DNA from: Candidatus Nitrosopumilus sp.
GTDB lineage: Archaea; Thermoproteota; Nitrososphaeria; Nitrososphaerales; Nitrosopumilaceae
Direction of reading: 5' to 3'
Assembly: GCA_003331425.1 (NCBI GenBank)
Contig: QOOS01000003.1
Location: 62,001 to 126,000, forward strand
DNA length: 64,000 bases
Made by a program: the position numbers and the translations under genes. Below are positions 35,210 through 41,965 of this stretch, one piece after another (the stretch's first letter is position 1; every line of letters begins with the position of its first letter). The notes beneath the pieces are model-generated. The model was not told where the DNA came from and did no database searches. It saw only the letters and a program-made list of their open reading frames with translations.

Positions 35210-35362
35210 TTGGATACCAATCCAAAATTCACCAATTGCACATTTTGTGATGTAGCATTTGATGAATGTAATTGCAAATGCAACTATTGCAATCAAAGAG
35301 ATTCTTGTGAATGTGTATTATTTGATTCTATGACAGGGTTATGGACTCATCTAGGTGCGTAA
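35210..35362 (+). CDS. Small cysteine-rich protein, 50 aa
   Basis: A 50-codon frame from a TTG at 35210 to TAA at 35362. It has nine cysteines in tight pairs: CTFC (10-13), C20, C22 and C24 in ECNCKCNYC (19-27), and CEC (33-35). The end is a short GLWTHLGA. It begins four bases after the previous Cys-rich gene and is likely co-translated. The absence of an ATG and the small size keep confidence moderate. Confidence 0.55.
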   Translation: MDTNPKFTNCTFCDVAFDECNCKCNYCNQRDSCECVLFDSMTGLWTHLGA

Positions 35363-35393
35363 TTAGATTAAATATCCTATCAATAAACTAGAT

Positions 35394-35525
35394 ATGGATT
35401 CAACTCCATTGATTATGGACATGGTCAGTATACTCTCAACAGCATCACTTGGGTTACTTGCTGTTTATGTAATGAGATCCATGATTAAAGATAAAAGAAA
35501 ACAATATGAAGATAATCCTTTTTAA
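35394..35525 (+). CDS. Small single-span membrane protein, 43 aa
   Basis: A 43-codon frame (ATG 35394 to TAA 35525) with one hydrophobic segment, about residues 7-27 (IMDMVSILSTASLGLLAVYVM), then a basic stop-transfer tail RSMIKDKRK. This is the pattern of a one-helix membrane peptide with its basic end in the cytoplasm. It lies 31 bases downstream of the Cys-rich pair in the same orientation. Function unknown. Confidence 0.6.
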   Translation: MDSTPLIMDMVSILSTASLGLLAVYVMRSMIKDKRKQYEDNPF

Positions 35526-35557
35526 AAATTATATTTAGAAATAATTTTTTTATAATT

Positions 35558-35794
35558 TCATCTAGTAAATTCTCTACATTTACAATCTGCCACTAAACAA
35601 GTTTCTCCATTTCTAATATGATCATACGAAAAGTGTTTACAGGATTCGTTTTTACAAATTCTTCTTTGAATTTCTCTTTTTACAATTGCTTGAGCAATTT
35701 CATTAGCCTTTTTTTTTGAATATCCCTTTTTGTCCATGTAAAAATGAACTATTCCATTATAGACTAAATTTGGATTAAATTGTTTTTCAAGCAA
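35558..35794 (-). CDS. Small zinc-binding-like protein, 78 aa
   Basis: A 78-residue protein starting at TTG 35794. A basic helix (DKKGYSKKKANEIAQAIVKREIQRRI) is followed by a possible zinc site with cysteines in ICKNESCKHF and ETCLVADCKCREF plus a histidine, a CxxxxCxH ... CxxxxCxC arrangement. The TTG directly follows the stop codon of the 31-residue upstream frame (35795-35890), suggesting translational coupling. Nucleic-acid binding is plausible; no family recognised. Confidence 0.7.
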   Translation of the reverse strand: MLEKQFNPNLVYNGIVHFYMDKKGYSKKKANEIAQAIVKREIQRRICKNESCKHFSYDHIRNGETCLVADCKCREFTR

Positions 35795-35890
35795 CTATTT
35801 TCTCCTATTTCCACGCCTAGTTTTCTGGTTTTCATGGTCTTTACACCCACATTTTTGTTCTTTACATGGTTCTTGAATTTGAAACATCAT
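35795..35890 (-). CDS. Very small Cys/His protein, 31 aa
   Basis: A 31-codon frame (ATG at 35890, TAG at 35795) reading MMFQIQEPCKEQKCGCKDH then a strongly basic end RRGNRRK. Three cysteines and a histidine (C9, C14, C16, H19) could make one zinc site. Its stop abuts the TTG start of the 78-residue zinc-like protein, which argues that it is a real coupled gene. Still low certainty because of size. Confidence 0.45.
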   Translation of the reverse strand: MMFQIQEPCKEQKCGCKDHENQKTRRGNRRK

Positions 35891-35926
35891 AATTGTCTAT
35901 TCGGAATTATAATATTTCAAATTCTC

Positions 35927-36058
35927 TTAAAAATTTCTTATCAAATGTTTAATTTTTTCTGAAATATTAAAAAAATGGTGATGAAGAATTGGAAAACGCA
36001 GTTTTTCTTTAAATTTCCATATTTCCACGTTCCCCATGGTTGTATTGTCCTTCACCAT
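35927..36058 (-). CDS. Possible small basic protein, 43 aa
   Basis: A 43-codon frame from ATG at 36058 to TAA at 35927 (starts MVKDNTTMGNVEIWKFKEKL, ends HLIRNF). It is basic with a helical C-terminus, has no motif, and lies in a stretch otherwise without genes. Codon composition is compatible with coding but the case is weak. Confidence 0.25.
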   Translation of the reverse strand: MVKDNTTMGNVEIWKFKEKLRFPILHHHFFNISEKIKHLIRNF

Positions 36059-36237
36059 TCGAGTGTCCTAACAAACAATGGATTGGTAGACGTTACTAGA
36101 CATAGTTACTCAAAATCACATTTAACTAGTCCTGTTTCGTTTCTTCGTTTTTATTCAAAATATTAAAAAATTCTTCACAAATATTTAATTTGAATTTTAA
36201 ACAAAATAATGATTTTTACTTATTTTAGATAATCAAC

Positions 36238-36318
36238 TCATTCAAACCAAAAATCTGTTTCATCGTCAACATCATCTAAATCATCAACGTGAAATTCTTT
36301 TTCTTTTTCTGTTTCCAT
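36238..36318 (-). CDS. Possible tiny acidic protein, 26 aa
   Basis: A 26-codon frame from ATG 36318 to TGA 36238: METEKEKEFHVDDLDD then VDDETDFWFE. It is extremely acidic and ends in an aromatic/acidic motif (DFWFE), a style found in small regulatory peptides and protein-binding tails. Bias to Asp/Glu codons with good third-position pattern supports coding, but nothing else does. Confidence 0.4.
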   Translation of the reverse strand: METEKEKEFHVDDLDDVDDETDFWFE

Positions 36319-36667
36319 ACATTGTATTTTCTAAATTTTTACTTATGTTGATTCTGATTAGTTCATGTAGTGTATAGTCTACTATATAGAAATCAAAAGA
36401 AATGTTCCATAGTTACCAAGTTAGTAATTAGCCAGTCTGATTTAGTGATAATGAGGTCATCTAGTTAAAGAAATTTCATGCAAAATATCATTTTAAACCG
36501 TCAGTAGATAGATAATTTGAATTGATTAATGTGGATATCTTATTCAATTCTCATTACCCATCTGAAGTTGTCAAATAATTACTTGTCAATAATTGTATTA
36601 AAATTATTTCTAAATTAAAATTAAAATTCATTCATTCATTCTTAGAATTTTTAACAAAACAAAAATT

Positions 36668-36763
36668 TAAGCCAACTAATCACATCCTTTACGTAATGTA
36701 GCAGGTAGGCTTACACCAGTAACACGATGGGGAATTTGTGACAATGGATATTGTGTTGGCTTA
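36668..36763 (+). ncRNA. Candidate structured RNA with a 9-bp closing stem
   Basis: TAAGCCAAC at 36668-36676 is perfectly complementary to GTTGGCTTA at 36755-36763, closing a domain of about 96 nt that is clearly more GC-rich than its surroundings. Inside, ACAAT-ggat-ATTGT forms a hairpin, and a second GGCTTA copy (36708-36713) could pair with the same TAAGCC, offering an alternative fold. The other strand carries a 34-codon frame (36676-36780), so a small protein is an alternative, but the perfect stem favours RNA. No known RNA family recognised. Orientation is not determined by the stem; plus is a guess. Confidence 0.4.
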
Positions 36764-36862
36764 TGTATACAATAGAGCATCACAAAATAAAAGGTTGATC
36801 TGTTAGTATCTGTAATTATTTTTAAAAATCAGAATAATTTTTTAAAAAAAATAAGTGTAATT

Positions 36863-37843
36863 TTAAGACCAGTTATCCAGAGAATTTCTCACCAAAGGTT
36901 GTGCACTAATGCCCAATGTTTTCAAATGTGTTGCAAATTCTTCAACAAAGCCATGTATAGTGTAAACTTGTTCAGCACCAGATTGTACTACCATATCTAC
37001 AAGTTCATCAAAATCACAATGATCACTCATAGTAACTGAATAATCAGCACGGCGACCAAAAGAAAATTTCTTTGATTGTGCCCAACCACTAAACCCTATT
37101 GTTACTGCACCGTATTTTGATTTCATTTCTTGAAGGAATTTATTTTTTGCAGATAAAACAGGAGTAATCATCACCCAAGGTTTTTTTTCTAATAGACCAT
37201 TTTTTTGAGCTTCAGAGTGACCAAGACAATCCTTTAAAGAAATTCCAAATTTTTGATGTAAAATATTCATTTCTTTAATTGAATCATGCAAATAAAGAGG
37301 ATCCCAATGACCAAACATTTGTGTTAAAGTTTGAGCCTTTCCAAGCTGATAACCCATCAAGATCACAGGAATTCCCTTTGCATAAAGATCAGCAATTAAT
37401 TGGTTAACCTGATTTTGAATTTCATCCATTTTAGGAAATGTAAATTCAGGTAACCCAAAAGTACATTCAGTGATTAATGTTTTACATTTAGGTATCTTTG
37501 CAGCCTTTAGAAATCCCCTATCACGGGTACAAATATCGCCAGTATAGAAAAGATCATCAAATAACAATCCCTTAGACCCCAATACATGTCCACTATCAAT
37601 TAAAGAAAAACCATCAATGGAGTGAACATGATTTTTCATTGTAAATCCACGAAGTCCGGAAATTTCATTTGTTTCAATTGAAGACAAAATAGTGCCTCCA
37701 TTTTTTGATGGCAAATGATCAGAATGAGCATGAGAGACAAAATTAATCCCATCCAAATCAGTTTTTTTGGGATCCAGGTAAACTGTTCCAATATCAGTCT
37801 CACACAGAATTCCATTTTTTGTCATCCTGACTTTACTAGGCAA
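36863..37843 (-). CDS. Metallo-beta-lactamase/beta-CASP nuclease (exonuclease-like, mRNA-3'-processing related)
   Basis: A 326-residue metallo-beta-lactamase fold nuclease. It has the signature HAHSDHLPS (metal motif 2, about residue 38), an ISGH-type GHVLGSKG, the aspartate in LFYTGDIC, and C-terminal histidines in TMSDHCDFDELV and YTIHGFVEEF. GYQLGKAQTL (about residue 165) is the helix typical of the exonuclease-like beta-CASP group, which includes ligase-associated DNA exonucleases and archaeal mRNA 3'-end factors. No ligase gene is adjacent. DNA versus RNA substrate cannot be decided here. Divergent from purN. Confidence 0.8.
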   Translation of the reverse strand: MPSKVRMTKNGILCETDIGTVYLDPKKTDLDGINFVSHAHSDHLPSKNGGTILSSIETNEISGLRGFTMKNHVHSIDGFSLIDSGHVLGSKGLLFDDLFYTGDICTRDRGFLKAAKIPKCKTLITECTFGLPEFTFPKMDEIQNQVNQLIADLYAKGIPVILMGYQLGKAQTLTQMFGHWDPLYLHDSIKEMNILHQKFGISLKDCLGHSEAQKNGLLEKKPWVMITPVLSAKNKFLQEMKSKYGAVTIGFSGWAQSKKFSFGRRADYSVTMSDHCDFDELVDMVVQSGAEQVYTIHGFVEEFATHLKTLGISAQPLVRNSLDNWS

Positions 37844-37901
37844 TAAGAAGGAAAATTATTGGATTTGATATAAATTGCAGGTTTGATCCACTATTGACTA
37901 G

Positions 37902-38519
37902 TTGCTAAATCTCGGAATTCTAATCTCAGGACGTGGAAGCAATATGGAATCCATTTTAAAATCAATTAAAACTAAAAAAATTCCAATAAACCCAGCAGTT
38001 GTAATTTCAAACAAACCAGATGCAAAGGGTTTGGCAATAGCAAGAAAAATGGGAATTAATGTGGAAGTAATTGAAAGTAAAAATTTCAAAGGTAGTAGAA
38101 CAGATTATGATAAAAAAATAATGAATGTATTATCAAGTTACGGAGTTACTCCAAGGAACGGACTTGTTTGCCTTGCAGGATTTATGAGAATTATCAGTCC
38201 AGGATTTGTAAAAAAATACAAAAATAAAATTATTAACATCCATCCAGCATTATTACCATCATTTCCAGGGTTAAATTCACAAAAACAAGCATTAGACTAT
38301 GGTGCAAAATATACAGGTTGTACAGTTCATTTTGTAGATGCAGGGATGGACACAGGTCCTGTGATAATTCAATCAGTAGTGGAAATTAAAGAAAAAGATA
38401 CAGAAAAATCATTATCTAAAAAAATTCTAAAAGAAGAACACAGAATATACTCTGAAGCAGTCAATCTAATTGCCAGAAAAAAAATCAGAGTTTTAGGAAG
38501 AAAAACCCATATTTCTTAA
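37902..38519 (+). CDS. purN: Phosphoribosylglycinamide formyltransferase
   Basis: A 205-residue enzyme transferring a formyl group from 10-formyl-THF to GAR in purine synthesis. Family motifs are ISGRGSNMESIL (phosphate binding, residues 8-19), the catalytic-site asparagine-histidine in INIHPALLPSFPG (about 106-118) and the DTGPVI loop near 145. Start is TTG at 37902 because an in-frame TAG lies immediately before it. It leads a run of one-carbon and purine genes (folD, cyclo-ligase, purD) within 4 kb. It overlaps the end of the convergent cupin gene by 4 bases. Confidence 0.93.
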   Translation: MLNLGILISGRGSNMESILKSIKTKKIPINPAVVISNKPDAKGLAIARKMGINVEVIESKNFKGSRTDYDKKIMNVLSSYGVTPRNGLVCLAGFMRIISPGFVKKYKNKIINIHPALLPSFPGLNSQKQALDYGAKYTGCTVHFVDAGMDTGPVIIQSVVEIKEKDTEKSLSKKILKEEHRIYSEAVNLIARKKIRVLGRKTHIS

Positions 38520-38845
38520 GAATCAGACCCACCGAAGAAATACAAAACTTTGAGTTCCTTTGTGTTAGAATGAAAATAATGAGGCACATCTTTGCCAACA
38601 AAAAATAATTTATCTTTTGAAATTTCATAGTCTTTATTTTTAATTTTAAGAAATCCATTTCCAGAAATTATAAAATATACTTCATCACTTTCATGAGGTT
38701 CTTGAGTATCTTCTTCTCCAGGTTTTAATATCAAAATTCCAGTAGCAAGACTATCTTTATTTATGAAAGTACGAAAATATGAATCACTTTTTTTAATTTT
38801 GTCTAAATTATCTTTTAAATTAAATTCTAATTTCAATTTATTCAA
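38516..38845 (-). CDS. Cupin-domain protein, 109 aa
   Basis: A 109-residue single-domain cupin. The conserved beta-barrel reads GILILKPGEEDTQEPHESDEVYFIISGNGFLKIKNKDYEISKDKLFFVGKDVPHYFHSNTKELKVLYFFGG; the metal-site residues H (PHESDEVYF) and later H (VPHYFHS) are in place. Cupins bind a metal or sugar and range from isomerases to dioxygenases, so the function is open. It overlaps the upstream ABM-domain gene by 8 bases and is co-transcribed with it. Confidence 0.85.
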   Translation of the reverse strand: MNKLKLEFNLKDNLDKIKKSDSYFRTFINKDSLATGILILKPGEEDTQEPHESDEVYFIISGNGFLKIKNKDYEISKDKLFFVGKDVPHYFHSNTKELKVLYFFGGSDS

Positions 38846-39122
38846 CAGATGAATTGAACATTTTTTTTACAGGTTCCGTACTCATAAAAGAATGTAATTT
38901 TGGATGGAATTGTTGATGTTCTGGACTTTGAATCATAGTCATAAAAGTTTCTTGAGTTTCATGCTCAACGATTATTCGATAGCTGCCATCAGGAGATTTT
39001 AGAAATCTTCTGGATACAAATCCAGGAAAAGGGGACAAGACTTTATTTGATTCAGAAAATAGAGTTTTGAAATCATTTTCAGCACCTTCTTTAAGTTGCA
39101 CATCAGCCATCATGATAAACAT
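38838..39122 (-). CDS. Antibiotic-biosynthesis-monooxygenase (ABM) domain protein, 94 aa
   Basis: A 94-residue dimeric alpha-beta barrel protein. The pattern FIMMADVQLKEGAENDFKTLFSESNKVLSPFPGFVSRRFLKSPDGSYRIIVEHETQETFM is typical of ABM-type domains, which occur as small monooxygenases, heme-degrading enzymes or simple ligand binders. Only the fold is assigned. A second Met two residues later (MMADVQ) may be used. It pairs with a cupin gene downstream (8-base overlap), which often goes with quinone or aromatic metabolism, but no specific pathway is evident. Confidence 0.8.
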   Translation of the reverse strand: MFIMMADVQLKEGAENDFKTLFSESNKVLSPFPGFVSRRFLKSPDGSYRIIVEHETQETFMTMIQSPEHQQFHPKLHSFMSTEPVKKMFNSSVE

Positions 39123-39206
39123 ACTGATGCTTTAAGGAGCCCACTTAATTTTCTTTCTCAAATTCTTGACAATAATTCCAAGAATTAAATATCAACAAAT
39201 TGTAAA

Positions 39207-40079
39207 ATGGTCATGACAGGAACCAAGATTGATGGAAAAATTATTGCTCAAACAGTCAAAGATAGAGTGAAAAAATCAACAACAGAATTAAAAAAAGAAG
39301 GGATCAATCCATGTTTAGCTACAGTTCTGGTCGGAAACAATACCGCGTCAGCCACGTATGTAAGAAATAAGCACAAAGCATGTGAAGAAGTGGGAATAAT
39401 CACTAAAGACCACAAATTAGATGAAAATACAACACAACAGCAACTTAGCAGTATAATTGATGAATTGAATACAGATGCAACAGTTCATGGAATTTTAGTT
39501 CAATTACCATTACCAAAACATTTGAGTGAATTTGCAACAACATCACGTATTTCACCGTTAAAGGACGTAGATGGTCTTACACCGCATAATGCAGGATTAT
39601 TAGCAATGGGTAAAGCAGCACTTGTAGCATGCACCCCATCAGGAGTAATGGAAATGTTTGACTATCACAATATCGAGCTAGAAGGAAAAAACATAGTTCT
39701 AATTAACAGAAGTAACCTAGTAGGAAAACCACTGTATCATTTATTGTTAGAAAAAAATGCCACAGTTATCACATGTCATTCTAGAACAAAAGATATTGAA
39801 AAATTTTGTCAAGCAGCTGACATAATTATTACTGCAGTAGGAGATAGAACAAAATTCATTCTCACTCCAGAGATGATTAAAGAAAAATCAATTGTTATTG
39901 ATGTAGCAATTTCAAGATTTCAAGACAAATTGGTTGGAGATTGTGATTATGAGAAAATTATTGAAAAGGCATCATTTGCCACTCCAGTTCCAGGAGGAGT
40001 AGGTCCAATGACAGTTGCAATGCTATTAAAAAATACAATTACTGCGGCATCACTTGGAACTCAAATTGGAAGACAATAA
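39207..40079 (+). CDS. folD: Bifunctional methylenetetrahydrofolate dehydrogenase/cyclohydrolase
   Basis: A 290-residue FolD that interconverts methylene-, methenyl- and 10-formyl-THF. Motifs: TCLATVLVGNNTASATYVRNK-type opening, the catalytic lysine in SATYVRNKHKACEEVG, the PLDVDGLTP-like LKDVDGLTPHNAG and VINRSNLVGKPLYHLLLEKNATV NADP site, ending in GGVGPMTVAMLLKNT. It provides 10-formyl-THF for purN upstream and downstream purine steps. The following cyclo-ligase gene overlaps its end. A TATA-like run lies just before the ATG. Confidence 0.94.
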   Translation: MVMTGTKIDGKIIAQTVKDRVKKSTTELKKEGINPCLATVLVGNNTASATYVRNKHKACEEVGIITKDHKLDENTTQQQLSSIIDELNTDATVHGILVQLPLPKHLSEFATTSRISPLKDVDGLTPHNAGLLAMGKAALVACTPSGVMEMFDYHNIELEGKNIVLINRSNLVGKPLYHLLLEKNATVITCHSRTKDIEKFCQAADIIITAVGDRTKFILTPEMIKEKSIVIDVAISRFQDKLVGDCDYEKIIEKASFATPVPGGVGPMTVAMLLKNTITAASLGTQIGRQ

Positions 40080-40626
40080 TAAAAAATCACTAAGGGAACT
40101 TCTTTTAGAAAGAAGAGACAATACATCTTTTGATTTACTAAAAATTGCAAGTAAGAAAATGCAAAAAAGAATTAACAGAGTATATGCTTTCAAAGATGCT
40201 CAAAAAATTGGACTCTATTATCCAATTGGAAGTGAAATTCTCACTCAGGACATTATTCAAGAATTAATCAGTAAAGGAAAAGAAGTATTTTTACCAAAAG
40301 TAATTGGGAAAAACATGGAGTTTAGAAAAATTGAAGATTTTGGAAGCCTAGAAATGGGGAAATTTGACATTATGGAGCCCAAAGACAATTGTCAAGTGAG
40401 TAACGAATTAGATATCATAGTTGTCCCAACAGTAGGAATTTCACCATCAGGAGTTAGGTTGGGATATGGTCATGGATTTTATGATAAATTTTTAGAAGGA
40501 AAAAATATCATAACGATTTCTCTAGTATTAGAAAAACAAATCATTAAGAACATTCCAAAATCAGATCACGATATAAACATGGACTGGATTATCACAGAAG
40601 ATAGAATGTTTCAAACTCAAAAATAG
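40054..40626 (+). CDS. 5-formyltetrahydrofolate cyclo-ligase
   Basis: A 190-residue MTHFS-family protein, ATP-dependent, recycling 5-formyl-THF to methenyl-THF. It carries the N-terminal lysine/arginine pattern SLRELLLERRDN, IGLYYPIGSEI, the conserved PTVGISPSGVRLGYGHGFYDKFL and the closing IITEDRMF. No ATG exists; TTG at 40054 or 40066 (MEDNNKKS) starts the frame, both overlapping the 3' end of folD, so expression is coupled. Overlaps the convergent purD gene by 10 bases. Confidence 0.9.
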   Translation: MELKLEDNNKKSLRELLLERRDNTSFDLLKIASKKMQKRINRVYAFKDAQKIGLYYPIGSEILTQDIIQELISKGKEVFLPKVIGKNMEFRKIEDFGSLEMGKFDIMEPKDNCQVSNELDIIVVPTVGISPSGVRLGYGHGFYDKFLEGKNIITISLVLEKQIIKNIPKSDHDINMDWIITEDRMFQTQK

Positions 40627-41882
40627 GATAAACCTTTTTTTCCAATATCAGTTCTGCAAAATTTCTTAGACCAATTAATTTTTTCAATTTCAGAATATGC
40701 AGCATTAATTGCAGATTCTAAAGAATCACCTAATGAAGTGACTCCCAAAACACGTCCACCATTAGATAAAATTTTTCCGTCAGATTTTTTTGTTCCAGCA
40801 TGAAAAACACTAGTACTACTTGAAATATTATCAAATCCAGTAATTTCATCATTTGTAGAATATGAGCCAGGGTATCCATCCGATGCTAAAACTACACATA
40901 CCGCAAATTGATCTTTCCAAGAAAGTGAAGGCATTGAAGATAAAGTTCCATCAACACTTGCAGAAAAATAATCATATAAATCAAAATCCATTCTCATTGT
41001 AATTGGTTGACATTCAGGATCACCCATACGGACATTGTATTCCAAAACATATGGGGTGTTATCTTTGATCATTATTCCAGCATACAAAAATCCCTTAAAA
41101 GAAATCCCCTCATTTTTCATCGCATGAATTGTTTTTTCAATCACTTCTTCTTGAATTTTTTTTGCTAAATCATCAGTCACAATAGGAGTTGGAGAATAAG
41201 CACCCATTCCACCGGTATTCGGACCTTTATCATTATCAAAGACTCGTTTATGATCTTGACTAGATGCCATCGGAAGTGCTACATTTCCATCAGATAGAGC
41301 GATGTAAGAAGCCTCAATTCCATCAATTCTTTCCTCAACAATTATTTTATTTCCAGCATCACCAAATGTTTTTTTTACTAAAATTGTTTCAATAGCAGAA
41401 ATAGCTTCAATCTCACTATTACATACAATTACACCCTTTCCAGCAGCTAATCCGTCAGCTTTGACTACAACATTGAAATCAATGGATTGGACATATTCGA
41501 TTGCCTTTTGAGCATCATCAAATATTTCAAATTGTGCAGTGGGAATATTATTTCTCTTCATGAAATTTTTTGCCCAAATTTTACTTGATTCAAGTTGTGC
41601 AGCTGCTTGAGAAGGACCGAAAACTTTCAGGTTTAATTTATTGAATTTATCTACAATACCAGAAGCTAATGGATCTTCAGGACCAACGACAGTAAAACAA
41701 TTATTTTTTTGTGCAAATTCAGCTAATCCATCTAGATCATTGACATCAATTGCAATATTATTCTCTGTACCACCATTTCCAGGTGCAGTGTAAACGGTTT
41801 CAACGTGATTACTTTGAGATAATTTCCAAGATAATGCATGCTCTCGTCCACCAGAACCAATTACAAGAATATTTACCAACAA
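40617..41882 (-). CDS. purD: Phosphoribosylamine-glycine ligase
   Basis: A 421-residue ATP-grasp enzyme making GAR from phosphoribosylamine, glycine and ATP. It starts with ILVIGSGGREHALSWKLSQS (phosphate loop), and has VVKADGLAAGKGVIVCN, the ATP-grasp QDHKRVFDNDKGPNTGGMGAYSP and EYNVRMGDPECQPI. It supplies the substrate for PurN, encoded 3 kb away on the other strand. Full length and clean. It is divergent from ileS, with a short 83-base region carrying a TATA-like box near 41935 for ileS. Confidence 0.96.
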   Translation of the reverse strand: MLVNILVIGSGGREHALSWKLSQSNHVETVYTAPGNGGTENNIAIDVNDLDGLAEFAQKNNCFTVVGPEDPLASGIVDKFNKLNLKVFGPSQAAAQLESSKIWAKNFMKRNNIPTAQFEIFDDAQKAIEYVQSIDFNVVVKADGLAAGKGVIVCNSEIEAISAIETILVKKTFGDAGNKIIVEERIDGIEASYIALSDGNVALPMASSQDHKRVFDNDKGPNTGGMGAYSPTPIVTDDLAKKIQEEVIEKTIHAMKNEGISFKGFLYAGIMIKDNTPYVLEYNVRMGDPECQPITMRMDFDLYDYFSASVDGTLSSMPSLSWKDQFAVCVVLASDGYPGSYSTNDEITGFDNISSSTSVFHAGTKKSDGKILSNGGRVLGVTSLGDSLESAINAAYSEIEKINWSKKFCRTDIGKKGLSYF

Positions 41883-41933
41883 AAATTCTTAGTAGCCCAA
41901 CAATATAATCCAATTCTCAGAAAATCTGTTTAT

Positions 41934-41942
41934 GTTTATAAT
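41934..41942 (+). promoter_or_regulatory. TATA-like box before ileS
   Basis: An AT-rich element (TTTATAATG) whose centre is about 27 bases upstream of the ileS ATG at 41966. At that spacing transcription would begin at or next to the start codon, the leaderless or near-leaderless arrangement common in archaea. Confidence 0.4.
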
Positions 41943-41965
41943 GCCACAAAGATATCAAAATCCAG

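Larger units (their letters stand above)
36059..36862. other. Gene-poor stretch of about 800 bases
   Basis: The longest region without a convincing gene in the window. It is AT-rich with no long frame. It contains a possible 26-residue acidic ORF (36238-36318, minus), a GC-richer island with a 9-base-pair closing stem at 36668-36763 (listed separately), and otherwise no recognisable motif, tRNA, insertion-sequence ends or repeats. It separates the pocket of small Cys-rich genes from the beta-CASP nuclease and could hold unrecognised small RNAs. Confidence 0.6.

Noticed and set aside
35969-35979. GTGATGA resembling a C box of a C/D guide RNA
   Set aside because: No matching CTGA D box or C'/D' pair follows within about 60 bases.
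35975-36166. 63-residue plus-strand frame in the gene-poor region
   Set aside because: Composition (many His, Phe, Ser) and lack of motif look non-coding, and it overlaps a more plausible opposite-strand frame; not supported.
36676-36780. 34-residue protein on the minus strand (starts MLYCIHKPTQ)
   Set aside because: Kept only as an alternative: its codon use is atypical for the window and the 9-bp perfect stem at its ends is better explained by RNA.
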